Shown: positions 47,954 to 60,627, counted from the first letter of the stretch. The stretch: DNA of 64,000 nt from Pyrrhoderma lamaoense (GCA_002794735.1 NBAZ01000004.1:1798001-1862000), one strand, 5' to 3'. The notes: generated by a model from the letters alone, not told the origin. Program-made: numbers and translations.

Positions 47954-48850
47954 GTAGATTATATCAGTATCCCGGTCTTGGACTTGGAAGTACACTTTGA
48001 TTCAAGCTTGGGGCATTTCTAGAAGCTTTTTATACCAAAGGCTATTTTTAGTATGTTGGCGACGACTGACTATACATCAATCAAAGTCAAAGGTTTGTCA
48101 AGGTCCAACAACACGAAGAATGGTGCTGCGATTGTTCCTTAAGCGTGAGATGAGAGCATCAGTCTGCAAAAAATCAAAAGCATGGCCACAATACTTCGGT
48201 GATGAATGCTATTTTCAAACATATCTTAAGTATTTTCATCAGCGGCAGACGTGAGCTGAGTCGGGTACGTGAGTTGAGATCTACGATATAGTATAGGGTG
48301 TCATCATGTTGCTTCCCTATTATATGGTTACCATTGCTCGCGAAGGTCCTGGCTCACATGCAGGTGATTGGACAGTGTAGTATACCATTAAAGAAAACTA
48401 TGAGAATCTCGTCTCGTTCTAGCTGACTTCTCGTATCAACTGAACTGATATAGATATAGTAAGTATCATTAAGTTTCTTTCATACCGTTACTAGGAATTC
48501 CCTTTCGATAAGGCTGTTCTACCCTTACGTGGCCATGGTGTATTGCATCCTGGTTAAGGGACAACATGTATCTTAATCTTTATAACTTAACAAGATTACA
48601 ATAGTAATTACAATTAGTATTGTATTACAAAATCATTGGGTAGTGACATCATAAAGTGTGAGAAAACGAAGATTTCCTTTTTTGTACTATCTCTGGGTAT
48701 AGAGCCTGGACACGGGCCGTTTCTGGTGAGTGCTCACTGCTCCCAGACAAGAAGTAGTTCAGTACGAATGGAACGTGTACAGAATACTTTTATGCACTAA
48801 ATGATTTAAAAGGTCTTCACGACAACACACGAAGGCCGGCTCTGTTCACC
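47954..48850. promoter_or_regulatory. Divergent intergenic region, protease copy B and RTC1
   Basis: 897 bases; the half next to the protease is the second copy of the duplicated upstream DNA. No specific site recognised. Confidence 0.5.
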
Positions 48851-51800
48851 ATGATACCCCGGCACATATTCTCGATTCCTATTTCCTCATCTTCATCTAA
48901 ACAGAATACTCAGGCTCAGGGAAATCTGAGCCATGCATCGTATAATGGTATAAATACTCCAGAATCATTAATGTATGCCTATCAGGGTAACTCCCGTACC
49001 GTTACGTTCCACAATGCAAGCTCTCCTGGGGTTCAACGCTTTCTATGAGTCCAGAAGGGAATCAGTGTGCTGTTACAGGAAAAGACTGTATGTATACGCG
49101 CACCTTACAGAACGGGCAGTAAATGTGATGTGATATGAACTCAGCGCTCAGGATTCTACGTGTCTCTGATGGGTCCCAACGCCCTATCTCAGAGTATAAG
49201 TATGCAATTGGGGCAGGAGGCTACAGAGTCGATGCTTCCCGAAACTTTTGGACTGGGAGCGGGCTGAAAGCGGACAGTGCTCTTACCGATGTAGTTTGGT
49301 GTCATAAATGTGAGCTTCATCGTGTGCGCTGCATATTGACACTCCTGAAGTAAAAAGTTAGTTTTCAGCAATAAAATACTCACAAGTGCACGGAATGGTG
49401 ATCTGATACTTTGGGACATAAACAAGCCCGGTTCACTGAAATATGGTTTGTCTCGTTGCTCTTTTTGTTTCCGCTACAACCAGACTGACTAACTTCTACC
49501 TTAAGAACGAAAAATAAGGGGTCATATGAGGTCCATCAATAAACTATCTTATTCGAATTCTCTTCCGCACCTTTGTTGTACTGGCTCTTCGGACGGAAAT
49601 CTAAGGATTTGGGTAAGCTTATGATTAGCTACAAAATTCTATGTAATCTGAATCATACTTCAAGGATTTGAGAGATTTATCTAAGGCTTCTCATTATGTT
49701 TCTCATCAATTTGCTGTCCGAACAGTATTGTTTTCGCCTGCTGCAACAGACCCATTCGCTGCTATAACAGCATTAGACAATGGCACAATTTGCCGGTAAG
49801 TCTCAATATCGGTCAAAATAACCGGGGTCTTGATGAATCTGTTTGCATGTAGTTGGGATTTAAGGATGGGGCAAAAGGGACAGTTAGAACGAATACCACT
49901 AGCTCATACAGGAGCTGTCATGTCTCTGGATTGGCTTGATACACAGTCACATATCGGGGGTTGGCTAGCATCTGCTGGGCTAGATAGGGTTGTGAAGGTA
50001 ATACAGTAATATCTCTTATCATTCTCTATCTGGACACCACATAATCGTATTATCTCCCTTTGTTCATTCATAATAGATATGGGAAATCACGGAGTCTCAC
50101 ACTTCGGTGCCTCGTAGACCTTCCTATACCCTACACACTTCCTATCCTGTTCGAAGGGCAATCTGGCGCCCTGGCCATGAAACTGAGTTAGCAATAGCTT
50201 CTAATAACGAATCTACATATAGTATTGGGACAAGAACAACTCCACAATCTTCAACTAGCCTGCACACTAATGTAAGTGGCTTAGGAGAAAGGAAGAGGGC
50301 TAGTCAGATCCATACAAATGGAGATGAGCAGTCCTCTGTACTTCGGGTAGATGAACTATTGTCCACCTCGACTAAGGACGAGACCCCAGAAACTGGCGAT
50401 TCTATTGAAATTTGGGACGTACGTCGACAATGGATTGCAAAATGGACAGTTAATGGAAGCAGTATAGAAGGCGGCGTGTCAGGTAAATATTGTATACCTC
50501 ATTTTATTAGTTTAATTCTGATGGGATTGTGTATCACGCTTGCATCTATGTAATTTAGACATGGTTTTCATGGATCCACACGCTTTGTGGGTGCAGCATC
50601 CATCTGGTGCTTTCTCGCAAATGGACATTAATTTATCCGAGAAACCTATTGACTCGTTTCCTCAATCATCCCTTGCATGGGCACCCTCTGGCTCTTTAAC
50701 TTTCGTGAACGGGATATCAACAAACCGGGACATTCCATTTGATGATAAGTGTGTATTTAATGTAGACTTCGATTGTTATTTTCTAAGTCGGATTAATACA
50801 GTATACCATATATGATAGAGCAAAAGGCTAACAAAGGGCAGCCTGTTAAAAAGCTCGGTGACCCTCCATTTATGCCGACATCTCAATCCGTTGGGACATT
50901 AGTCGATCTGGATAACTCAATAGACTGGGACGCCTTCAGGTTTCTTGCACAAAAATACAAGATTGAAGGGGAAGAGCGAATATCCTTATGTAATTCTAAT
51001 GCCGAAGTGAGTTTCTGATTCTCCATAATTTTCTGTGCCTATTGGTGACGGTAAAAAAAGGCGGCCTTTGATGTGGGGGAAGATGATGCGGGCAGCATCT
51101 GGTTGTTGTTAGGTTCTCTACTGACGGATTTGAAGAGGCCTCAACTTGCCCCTTTATCGCGAAAGCCCTCAATCCCGGGTGTACCCCACCCTGAGACCGT
51201 TCCCATTGGCGCTTCCACTGTAAATAGATCACTAGCTAAGGCGCCACAGACCCGATCTCCATCATCGGACCGTGCTCCTCCATCGGTACCTGGTACAAGA
51301 CGAATAGAGGAGAAGAAATCTGGGATATTCACCCTAGCGGGTCGTCGAGAACTCCTCAAGTGCTTGCATCAGCGTCGCTTTCCTTGTCAAAAAGTGCTGC
51401 TTCTCATGATAGTTGTGAACACTTGCCTTCCGTTGATGATCTCTATAATCACAGGCGGAAGAGTGTTAATGTTGCGTCTGTGATGCGATCTGGTCGTAAC
51501 TCTTTCAAGAAGCATTCTTTATCAGTTGCATCTCAGAGTCAGAGAGAGGATGTATCATCTTCTAGTAGGCCACGTCGGTCACACAACGACAACGAACGTG
51601 CACGAAATGACTCGGATACCTCAGATGGAGAAAGTGCGTCGAACGAGTACATCAGTGCTATTGAGCGTCAACACGAGGAAATGAAATCAAGAAAGAGCGT
51701 AGAGAGTTTCCATTCTTCGATAACATCAGCATCGTCAACGGTTGCAAAACATCCTAAAATAGACCCAGAAATGAAAGAGGACCACTGGGCCGAAGATGAG

Positions 51801-53152
51801 AAGGAGTCTTCTTCTTCTGACTCTACTTCCGCCTCCGAAATTGGTTCTAAGGAATCTGCTGCTTCAACCACTGCAACCAGATCCGAACCACTAAGTCGTT
51901 CCTCTCGTAGTCACAGTCCATCAATAACACCATCATCAGCATCCTTATTCCTCCAAAAGAGTCAGAATTTGGTGCGAACGGACTCACAGAGCAGTGCATT
52001 GACTGTGACAGCTGGAGGCGGCTACATTGTAAATGATAGACTGATGAGTCAGGGTGAACCTTTGCAATCTCAGAACGCGGCGGAAACAAAATCTTTGGCC
52101 TCTTCTGATAAAAGCCGAAAACGTCGTTCTCAGACACTTTCTGCTACAGATGTTCAACCTCAACATGATGGCCAAGATATTGTATCTTTGGACTCTCAAG
52201 AAGAAATTCATTTTCTTGAATGGAATCACATAGCTATCAGAGAAGCTGAGATAGCTTATCGTCAAGCAGGTTGGGATACCCTAAAGGTGATTCTCGAGGA
52301 ACTCGTAGAAACAGTACGTGGGGGTCCTATCCTGTTATTTATTTCCGCTTATATATAAGCATATGCCCTTATAGGGAGATATTCAGATGTGCGCCATGTT
52401 GGCTTGTGTGGCCCGTAAAGAACTAGGCATCTCAGCAATAAAGGCAAACCAATTCGTCGAGGCCTATCTTGGTGCGCCTAGACCTTAACCCCATATATGG
52501 GATAGCAGACACTTACGAAGACTCTAGATTTACTTTTCCGCCTTCGTTTACATGTAGCTTTGGCATACATGCGAAAGTATGCACCTTTGGCCCCAATTAG
52601 GAAGCAGACTCGGATACAAACAACACTCTATTCTTTATGCTCTACTTGTAAAAAGCCAATAATTGAACCTGTCCCAGAAATCCCCAAAGAAAAGCGACAA
52701 CACTGGAGAGGCTATAGTCAATGTATCAAATGCAAGAAGGCTTTGGTAACATGTGCAATTTGGTAGGTTTTTTTCACATTATTCTCCGTCTCTATCTAGA
52801 ATGCTTAAGCCACCTCGTGTTCAGTCGTTTACCTGTGAGGACGGGTCTGTTCTTCTGCGCAATTTGCACCCATGGAGGACATCGTAACTGTTACTATCAA
52901 TATTATACTCAACGGCCTATGGATGAGATCAAGGTTTCTACACTTCCAGTATCTGAGGATCGGGGACGACGATCGGTCCGAAGTCCGGGAGTATTGCCAA
53001 GAGAACCGGATGGCAGCTATTTCAGTAGAGTGGATGAGGATGTTGTTGAGGAAAATAAGGATAATATAGTCATCAGACTCATGGGACATCCATGTGCTGC
53101 AGGTTGCGGACATTACTGCTGGGCTGCGAGTGAGAGAATGACATCGATGTGA
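48851..53152 (+). CDS. RTC1: RTC1/WDR24, SEACAT (GATOR2) subunit
   Basis: WD40 plus zinc-finger protein of the GATOR2/SEACAT complex, which controls TORC1 on the vacuole in response to amino acids. WD40 blades: SALTDVVWCHK, RNGDLILWDI, KIRGHMRSINKLSY, CCTGSSDGNLRIWDLRDL, AFAAITALDNGTICR-type blade at about 49755, LAHTGAVMSLDWLD, LASAGLDRVVKIWE, VRRAIWRPGHETELAIAS and IEIWDVRRQW. A long Ser-rich linker follows (51,150-52,150), then helices (EAEIAYRQAGWDTLKVILEE) and the C-terminal zinc modules (CSTCKKPIIEP, CIKCKKALVTC, CAICTHGGHRNCYY, PCAAGCGHYC). Two one-base losses are implied: near 49037-49043 (CGCTTTC, which as CGCCTTTC gives RLSMSPEG) and at 51339-51341 (GGG for GGGG). Family assignment is firm. 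Confidence 0.92.
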
Positions 53153-53670
53153 CTCGGAGACTGGGGCGCCTAAACTGGAGCCTTTTGTGGTAACATTCTA
53201 TTTTTGCTTCGTTGATATCCTTATTCGTACATAAGCTATATTATTCACCGGACCTAAATCAGTAGATAACTGTAATAATAGAGTAATTTATCTTCTATGT
53301 CTTTATGAAACGCAATCTGCCTGTTCTGTTTTGAATGAATGACAGGACAAGAAATGTGGACGCATTGCTTATTTGCTAGTGGAGTCGCTAGTAGCTATCA
53401 ATGATCGACTGTGCAGCTGCGGATGTATCAAATCCGTTGTTACACGCTAATAGAAATTGACTGCGGCCCCCTCATGGGTCAACGCTGCGAGCTGCGCCCA
53501 GTCAGCACGGAATCAATATAAAGAAACGCGCAAAAATGGCTTCTCATTCATCATACACGTCCCAGTCTTTTTCTGTGTCTTTCACTTGTTCGTTGTTTCT
53601 CCTGGGAGGTCAAAAGCATAAATAGGCGTGATAGCAATTGCACTATCAGTGTATGCTCCCCATTTCACTA
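53153..53670. other. Intergenic
   Basis: 518 bases between two genes on the same strand, AT-rich, with no feature seen. An ATG at 53638 in frame with the next gene is possible but less likely as the start than 53671. Confidence 0.6.
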
Positions 53671-54728
53671 ATGGCCAAACCAATTCTCTACTTTGATCAA
53701 CCTATCTACCATCAAGATGGTCTTGATGAAAAGAAACTGTTCGAAAAATACCGTGCGTTCGATCTGTCACGAATACATCTCTTAGAGGAGAAGATAAGAG
53801 TCAAAAAACTTCGTGCAAGTGAGTATCCAATATTAAACATATATTTCTGTGGCGATATACTGATGATATTCCCAATCATATAGAGGATATAAAACGGGCA
53901 GCGAAGACTTATGTAAATGCCACAGTACATGATCCTATCAGTGTCTATGTTCGAGATACAGCTGTCAGTATATCTTATCAACAACTTTCCTCGTATTAAT
54001 AGAGATTTTGTCGCGTTCTATGCTTTTAGGATGCCCGAAATCCAAAACTCACTCGAAAAGTGGAACGCCTTCAGTACAAACTTGGCTTATTACAATGGTC
54101 AAGAAAGAAGATTGTATATACAGTTAACCATGGGGCGTCTGTAGTATGCGCGTACGTTTCTCATTACTTTGTGGCCTCGATGAATCAAGAGTATTGATTT
54201 CTTACTCATAGACCTCCAGCACCGATTCAAAATAAAGATTGCAAGAGTGATAAAAACATTGAGAAGTTACTTCGACTAATTAGCGGGATTTTGGTCCGCA
54301 TTGGATATTCAAAAGAGCAGAGGAAGGTGTGTACTTATTTTGCGTCATAATTGGAGTTAATTGTGAATCTGACTCCAATTTTCTTCCTTCTCTAGCGGCT
54401 AGAAGAAGTTCAAACTAAGATAACCGCTCTAATAGAGGAGTCCCTCGGGGTAGATGCCCTTTCCATGCGCGTTATCAACTCACTGGCTACCGCGCCAGAA
54501 TACCAGGGACGAGGATATGGGGGTGCTTTAGTTGACGAGGTAACTCGTCGAGCAGACGCAGAGGGTCGATCATCATATCTTATCTCAAGTAACACAGCGA
54601 ATACGGAATTCTACAACTCACATGGATTCTTCACCCTAGCTGAAACCGTGGTTGGAAACAACAACCCTACATGGAAAGGTCCACCAATCTCAATGCCACT
54701 CATGATTCGAGTATATGGTGATCAATGA
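53671..54728 (+). CDS. GNAT-family N-acetyltransferase
   Basis: Acetyl-CoA-dependent acyltransferase; substrate unknown. Exons join in phase: MAKPILYFDQPIYHQDGLDE to KKLRA, then KDIKRAAKTYVNATVHDPIS, DARNPKLTRKVERLQYKLGL, PPAPIQNKDCKSDKNIEKLL and RLEEVQTKITALIEESLG. The last exon has the acetyl-CoA loop in PEYQGRGYGGALVDEVTRRA and the late motif TEFYNSHGFFTLAE. Length about 260 residues, usual for single-domain fungal GNATs of the small-molecule type. No break needed. Confidence 0.88.
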
Positions 54729-54917
54729 ACAACAAGAGCCGGTCTGCTGGTGACGACATCTCTTGTGCAACGAATTTATTTTATTTATGACTTATGCTAG
54801 ACTTGTACAACTATAAAGCGGAATATGTAACATTAGTTTCTGAAAGTGTATGTATACCTACATGTACCTACAAATTATACACAATTATAATCAATACAAT
54901 TATTATATCCATCTCTC

Positions 54918-56402
54918 TCATGACTTGTTGAGTATCTCTTCTGCATCCATCCATAAGTCTCGTTGAGCCCAGAAGTCAGAAATTATGGTAACGATCACCC
55001 AACATGCTCGATCATTCAGCGGTGCATCGGCAGGATCACCAACCCATAATATATCTGATCCACCATTCGTCTTCCCTAAGTCGGATGGTGAACCACCACT
55101 CTGGGTTATATTTTTGTTGTAATCTTTGATTAAGGATAGACAGACACGAGCGAGTGAACGCAGATTACTAAGTTCATCACTCGACAGATGCTCGTCTACA
55201 AAGGTGAGGAGCGCGAACATCCATCTGGCGTGGTTCTGTGAGAGCTGGGAGTATGTTGAGGTTTGAGGGCTAGGGAGTTCCAAATAGGCAAGATGCTGCT
55301 TGATCCAATGAGCGAAGTACATGAGAAGATGTGTACAATATCGCTATTTCAGCCAAAAAAGCGATATCAGTGTTATTACTAAAAGGTAGGGAAAGGACAT
55401 AAAACTCACACTATCCATAGCCCTTAATAGTGCTGGAGTAGGGGTTCGTGGCCTGCCTGAACCTCTATGATTCGTCCTGTCGGAAGCCTTGTAGCGTATT
55501 TCTGGCCGTGGACTTGCAAAAGGGGTAGGAAGATGTCCAGAATCTTCTCCGAGAGCCACCTCAATCTCTAATTCTGACCTTTCCAAGTCCATATCCGGCT
55601 CTGCCCCATCCTCCCCTGCAATTTCTCCGAATTCACTTACAACAAGAGCGGATAGCTGCCCTTCCTCCTCATCGACTGGTTCTGCACTACCGGTTATGGT
55701 TTCATCTCCTTCTGTATATGTTACCTCAAATTGGGAAGTATAGTCTTCGCCTGCTTTTTTTGATGTTGATTTGGGCCAATATTGATGTTGTTTCTTTGGT
55801 TTGCGAGGAGGATTCCATTCCATTTCGGGTCGGCCGTTTATGAACGCCCACCAGGCATCTCTAGCCTTCATATCAGGCATGAGTTTTTCATTGCTTGCTG
55901 AAGGTGGTCTATGTACCCCGATACTTGTCTGGACACAATTCTGTATAATTGCCAATCGTGAATGTTAGTTGTGTTTCATCAAAATATTATGATGTTTATA
56001 TAAAAGAATAAGTGTATCATACCTTCCGGAAGTTCTTGAATCTGTTAAGAAAAATAGTACGCCATTCTTCAGAAGGGAGTGAAATGTGAGGTCTACTTGA
56101 CGTTGATGGCTCAAGATCTTCAATCTTATGTCGTTTTATTTCATATGGGTTTGAAACGCGTGTTATGGACGGCAGTTTACGTGCATCCCGTCTACGGATA
56201 AACATGAGCTCAGTTCTCTAGAGCTTGGGTGATGATTAGCTTGAATATACCTAACGGTAAAGAGATACTGCATTCCGTCCATAGGTTCCCCGTCAAAATC
56301 ATCAGGCAGTTGGGCTACCGGAAGAATTTGGCGACCCATTGAAGGTTCATCTTCATCAGATTCTTCCATCTCGTCCCAGGTACGCTTAGTATTCATATAC
56401 AT
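54918..56402 (-). CDS. Gemin2/SIP1-like SMN-complex protein
   Basis: Core partner of SMN in spliceosomal snRNP assembly (Brr1 in yeast). Exon 1 starts MYMNTKRTWDEMEESDEDEP and has the family signature GRQILPVAQLPDDFDGEPMD followed by GMQYLFTVR. Next exon RDARKLPSITRVSNPYEIKR and EEWRTIFLNRFKNFRK. Then NCVQTSIGVHRP, DAWWAFINGRPEMEWNPPRK, an acidic linker, and a helical C-terminal region (HARWMFALLTFVDEHLSSDE, LRSLARVCLSLI, ACWVIVTIISDFWAQRDLW). Splice sites keep phase. Presence suits an intron-rich genome. Confidence 0.88.
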
Positions 56403-56626
56403 GCTGTATTCTCTTTCGCCTTCTTAATAAGTGTTATTCAGTAAGAGTGAAAGTACTATCTCAGGTGGAGGTATATTCAATAATATTGACTGGACGCGAA
56501 ATGATCGGCGCCAAAAAACCTCGCGTCTATTTTTAATGCTTCTTCTTTCCACGACTTCCTCAGGCCAGATTGTATAGCCGAACGCTGTACTGTAGCTCAC
56601 ATACAAGCAGAGAGTGGAATCATACC
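56403..56626. promoter_or_regulatory. Compact divergent promoter, Gemin2-like and small basic protein
   Basis: 224 bases between divergent starts; no element recognised. Confidence 0.5.
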
Positions 56627-57365
56627 ATGCCGAACACAGAGGATACTCCTCTATTCGATGCGGATGGACTACAGGCCACCATTGATTTACAAATGTCCTT
56701 GCTGGGAGAGCAAGTAACTGCTTCTCTCGAATCTACATTCAAGAACTCAAAATATAGAAGTAGTAATAAATCTAGTGCTCTAGACACGGAGCGCAAACTA
56801 CAAGAGTATCTCAAACGACCTCCCCGGTAGGTGTGCTCTCTCACTTCTGGCCAACTTATGTTCCGACATTTACTAAATGATAGTGGTTTTATTGGCTTGG
56901 GGTTCCTTAACGGCTACGTATTGACATAGACTTGGTGTAGGGGCTCCTATACCTGAATCTAGCGTAGCAGCTCGAGAAGAAGCAAAGTTGAAGTCCAAAA
57001 TCTTAGGGACTGATAGGAAACAAATTAGGGAACCTGAGATTGAGGATATTGCGAAGAAAACTACTAGGAATTCCTCCGATGAGGACGATGAAGACGGACG
57101 GAAAGGGGTTCGTCAAGTTAAACGTGTGCGACTGGATCCATTTGCTCTTCCTACCAAAAAGAAGAAACGAAACACAGCAATCAATGATACTGTTTCAGCT
57201 CCTTCTTCGTCAAAACTTGATACATCCTCTATCTCAGAAGTTAAAGTGCGGAAGCCTGAGGGTGAGATGGCGGAGAAAAATACAAATTCACTTAAAAGGA
57301 AGCGACGGAAATGGAGGCGGAGGAAGAACAGGGCTCAACTAGGCAAAGGACAGGATGGCGGTTGA
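56627..57365 (+). CDS. Small basic nuclear-type protein, possibly DUF3245-like
   Basis: Two exons: MPNTEDTPLFDADGLQATID to EYLKRPPR, a GTAGGT intron of about 105 bases, then LGVGAPIPESSVAAREEAKL to KRKRRKWRRRKNRAQLGK. The RPPRLGVGA motif followed by a Lys/Arg-rich end resembles the small eukaryotic DUF3245 family, which I recall only by motif. Basic clusters suggest nuclear or nucleolar location. Function unknown. Confidence 0.65.
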
Positions 57366-57919
57366 ACCTCCTTTAGTTCTATTGATTATACCCTGAGTAT
57401 CTATACTTTGTATCGCCTCCTCTTGATATTGCATGTACCTCACTATCACCTCAAGCATAATATTTTACTTAATTGCTAAAGCGGAACTTCAAGCCAAAAA
57501 GTTTGTGTATAGGTCTCAGAAAGGAACGGGTTCGTCAAAATGAAGATACTGATCAATATCTACTTAACATGAATTATTGATTAAGTCCGGAAACTGAAGA
57601 AGACATAGTCAACAACCAATCAAAGGGAGACTTCAGGGGAACATTAATACCGATCCCATGTGTGTGTGCCGTCTCAACTAGAACATACTAAGTGACTCCA
57701 CGTTGAAAATCAAAGATACAAGGCATAATTCATCTAATTCATCTATGTATTCGTATGTTATATGCACATGTGCACGTACAAAAACTATCAAATTCGTAAG
57801 GGTCGTCAGCGATAAAAGCAAAGCAAGCACATAGGCATGTATCCAAAATACAACAAGAAATCGAAATAAAAGATCCATATCCGTAAAAAATGAAGAACTA
57901 AGTATATAACAAGAAAAAT
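57366..57919. other. Convergent 3' region
   Basis: 554 bases between converging genes; AT-rich, no gene seen. Confidence 0.6.
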
Positions 57920-58902
57920 TTACGGGGATACGACCACTTCTGAAGGGTTCCGACTATGATGATGTCGGTGACCATGCCTAGAACTCGATGTTCGAGCAAG
58001 GCCAGCGTCACTATGACCGTGACTACGACTGTGTCCATGTCTAGAAGCATGTCCTTGGCTTCTTGAGCTTCTCACATAAGGAACGATGGGTTCGTGGTGG
58101 GAACTGACAATAGTAGGAACCACGGGTATGGCATGGGATTCTTGATATCCGTCAGCACTCCGAGTCACTACTGGGGTTGAAGTACCTCCATGACGAGAGC
58201 TCATGGAACGACTTAGTGGGATCCCTTGACTCCGGCTGCGGCTCCGACCATGAGTATGATGAGAAGGGACGACTTGAACCTGCGCGCGACTAGGACTATA
58301 ATAAGCCTGGGCAGTCGAACCGGCTGCAGAGGGTGCAATGGCCATGGAAGCCCCGGGAGGGACTGGAACGACAACAGGGTCTCTACGTCTCCGTTGGGAG
58401 TGATGCCTTCTTCTCCCACTTCCAGATTGAATAATAGTTCGAGCACCCATACGAATTGCTAGTCCTTCGTCAGCAAGCCGCTGCAGTCGTCTCCGCCGTT
58501 CCCTTCGTCTTTCTGACAACGCATTTTCATGTAGTTGCAAACCCCGTGTCATATGGTCGCGATTTCGCGTAAGAAAACCCCAAAAACGAAGATGTGAGCC
58601 ATGATACCTTCAAGTCCCATTGAGTAAAATGGAGGATGATGAATTAATAAGTATCCTTAAACGAGAAAAATGCATGATTAAGCTCACGAAGGATGGCAGC
58701 GATGCCTGAAATGTAAGCATGGATGGTTTCTATCGTCTCGATGGCGGGACTTCGAACGAGAGTGCGAGCGACGGCTATCATGGTGCTTAAGTCCTTCCTC
58801 GCGTAGATGTCTTTTGTATGCGTGTGCATCGAAAATCTCGACCTCCCCTTCCTCCTTGACGTGAGGATTGAACGTTAAGATGCCCGTAGTTTGGTGAGCC
58901 AT
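57920..58902 (-). CDS. His/Arg/Ser-rich hypothetical protein
   Basis: Not recognised. Exon 1 starts MAHQTTGILTFNPHVKEEGE and leads into EIFDAHAYKRHLREEG and an SR-type stretch (RRSHSRSKSRHRDD). A likely GTGAGC intron (about 58692-58612) connects it in phase to HGSHLRFWGFLTRNRDHMTR, then a coiled basic segment (SERRRERRRRLQRLADEGLA) and a long tail rich in His, Ser, Arg and Pro (e.g. SRHGHSRSHGHSDAG). In the exon 1 end a second frame reads ETIHAYISGIAAILREL, which also looks protein-like, so the join is not certain. Composition hints at RNA binding or phase separation; this is only an inference. Confidence 0.55.
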
Positions 58903-59249
58903 CCGCGAAATACAGACGGTGGTGAACGTCCATCATATATGCGCGGTTCTAGATGGTACTTAATTGATTCTCTTAGTAAGTATCTGCAGTTATTTACAGC
59001 AAGCCTGTAGATGGATCTCCAACTCACCTCTTTCATGTGATGCTCTTCCAAGTCTTGATGCGATTCCTAGCTATATCGTCAATGACTGAAAGCAAACACA
59101 AAAAAAACCTTGAATGATCTTGTGGGCGCGTATTTGTACTGGAAGCATTTATTTGTGCGCGTCACGTCTCTCGGTTATCACCTACTATCCTTAATTACCA
59201 CAGCTCGCTCCCTTGAGGAAAACATATAAAACTTTAGGGCTCATTTGAT
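58903..59249. promoter_or_regulatory. Divergent promoter
   Basis: 347 bases between the basic protein and nucleoside hydrolase starts. No element recognised. Confidence 0.5.
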
Positions 59250-60627
59250 ATGTCAGACAGGCGCATATGGCTTGACTGTGATCCAGTAAGCTGACTGTGA
59301 TGTCAGAGATATGGATGATGAATAATGAGTGCAGGGACATGACGATGCAACAGCTATTTTGCTTGCCCTACACTCACCCGGAATCAAATTAGTCGGTCTC
59401 TCCACTGTTAGTCTATTTTGTTGAATGCTTTATTACATCAACGGTGTCTTTTTCTCTTCTAAAACTTGTCTCATATATATAGGTGTACGGGAATACAGAT
59501 GCTGATAACACGTTCGTCAATGCTTTACGTTGTCTACACGCTTTTGGCGCACCCCCTTCCCTTCTAGTTCATCGCGGTGCACCCCATCCTCTCCTTAAGG
59601 GTGTTAAACATGACCCTGAAATCCACGGTGCTAGCGGACTTGGTGGGGTAGAAGGCCTTCCGGATGCTCTAGACCCTGTCATAGTTGAACTTGTAGAACG
59701 AAGCTCTGGACTTCGTGCAATCGAGGGAATTGCCCAGGCAGTGAAGGATGCAAAACTATCATATCAACTTCTGACTATCGTATCAACCGGTCCGATGACC
59801 AATATTGCGCTTTTTGTTAGCGCGTATCCAGACTTATTAGATGGTGTTGATGAATTTGTTTTCATGGGCGGAGCAGTCGGAATGGGTAACCGTTCTTCCG
59901 TTGCTGGTATGTAGTGCCAATTTTCGTGATAATGAATCAATTTTAACTTGATACAAATAGAATACAATATTCTTTGTGATCGTGAGTTCTTATATTCGGT
60001 GGTCACATTGCTTTCTTCATAATAGGATCAAAACTAATATCAAAATCAGCGGAGGCCGCGCAGATTGTTCTAAACTGCCCAGTAAAGACAACAATGGTCC
60101 CTATCAATGTCACGCATACAGCGATTGTTACGAAATCTATTCATGCCCTGCTTCTTGATCCTTCAAGCAATTATACAAACTCAAAGGATGAAGAGCCTCT
60201 CCCTGCAGCGAAAACACCTCTTCGACGCACTCTTAGCACATTGATATCCTTCTTTGCCGATTCATACGAAGCAGTATTCGGATTTAAGGATGGTCCACCT
60301 CTTCATGATCCCCTTGCCATAGCTATGGTTGCTTATCCTTCCCTCTTTCTGTGTAAACGGTATAGAGTAGATGTTGAATGCCAGGGCCTCCATACATCTG
60401 GGGAAACTGTCGTAGATATATGGAACTACCGCAAATGTGATGATTCTTGGGGTAGAGAAGGTCTGAACTGTTTAGTTGCTGAGAAACTTGATGTACGTTG
60501 ATGTCGGCCTCTTCATTATTTTTTTTATCGTACTAAAATTAGATTGCCAACAGGTAGATGCGTTTTTCAAACTTTTCTTAGAATGCGTAGATCGATGCGA
60601 TAAGGTTTCGCCGCTGAATAAGATATG
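59250..60627 (+). CDS. Inosine-uridine type nucleoside hydrolase
   Basis: Ca-dependent N-ribohydrolase that splits nucleosides to base and ribose, for purine/pyrimidine salvage. Six exons in consistent phase: MSDRRIWLDCDP, GHDDATAILLALHSPGIKLV (together the DxDxxxDD metal site, DCDPGHDDA), YGNTDADNTFVNALRCLHAF, TIVSTGPMTNIALF, DEFVFMGGAVGMGN, EYNILCDPEAAQIVLNCPVK, TMVPINVTHTAIVT, HDPLAIAMVAYPSLF and the last exon VDAFFKLFLECVDRCDK with stop at 60625-60627. Catalytic His is expected in the INVTHTA / LHDPLA regions. An alternative reading stops at 60501 if the last intron is retained. Near 333 residues, the usual length. Confidence 0.93.

Larger units (their letters stand above)
43769..48690. 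repeat. Direct tandem duplication, unit about 2.6 kb
   Basis: Stops are 2572 bases apart, starts 2581 apart, and upstream matches about 2.6 kb apart, so gene plus at least 700 bases upstream were duplicated in direct orientation. The copies have diverged, more so in introns and spacer. Confidence 0.8.
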
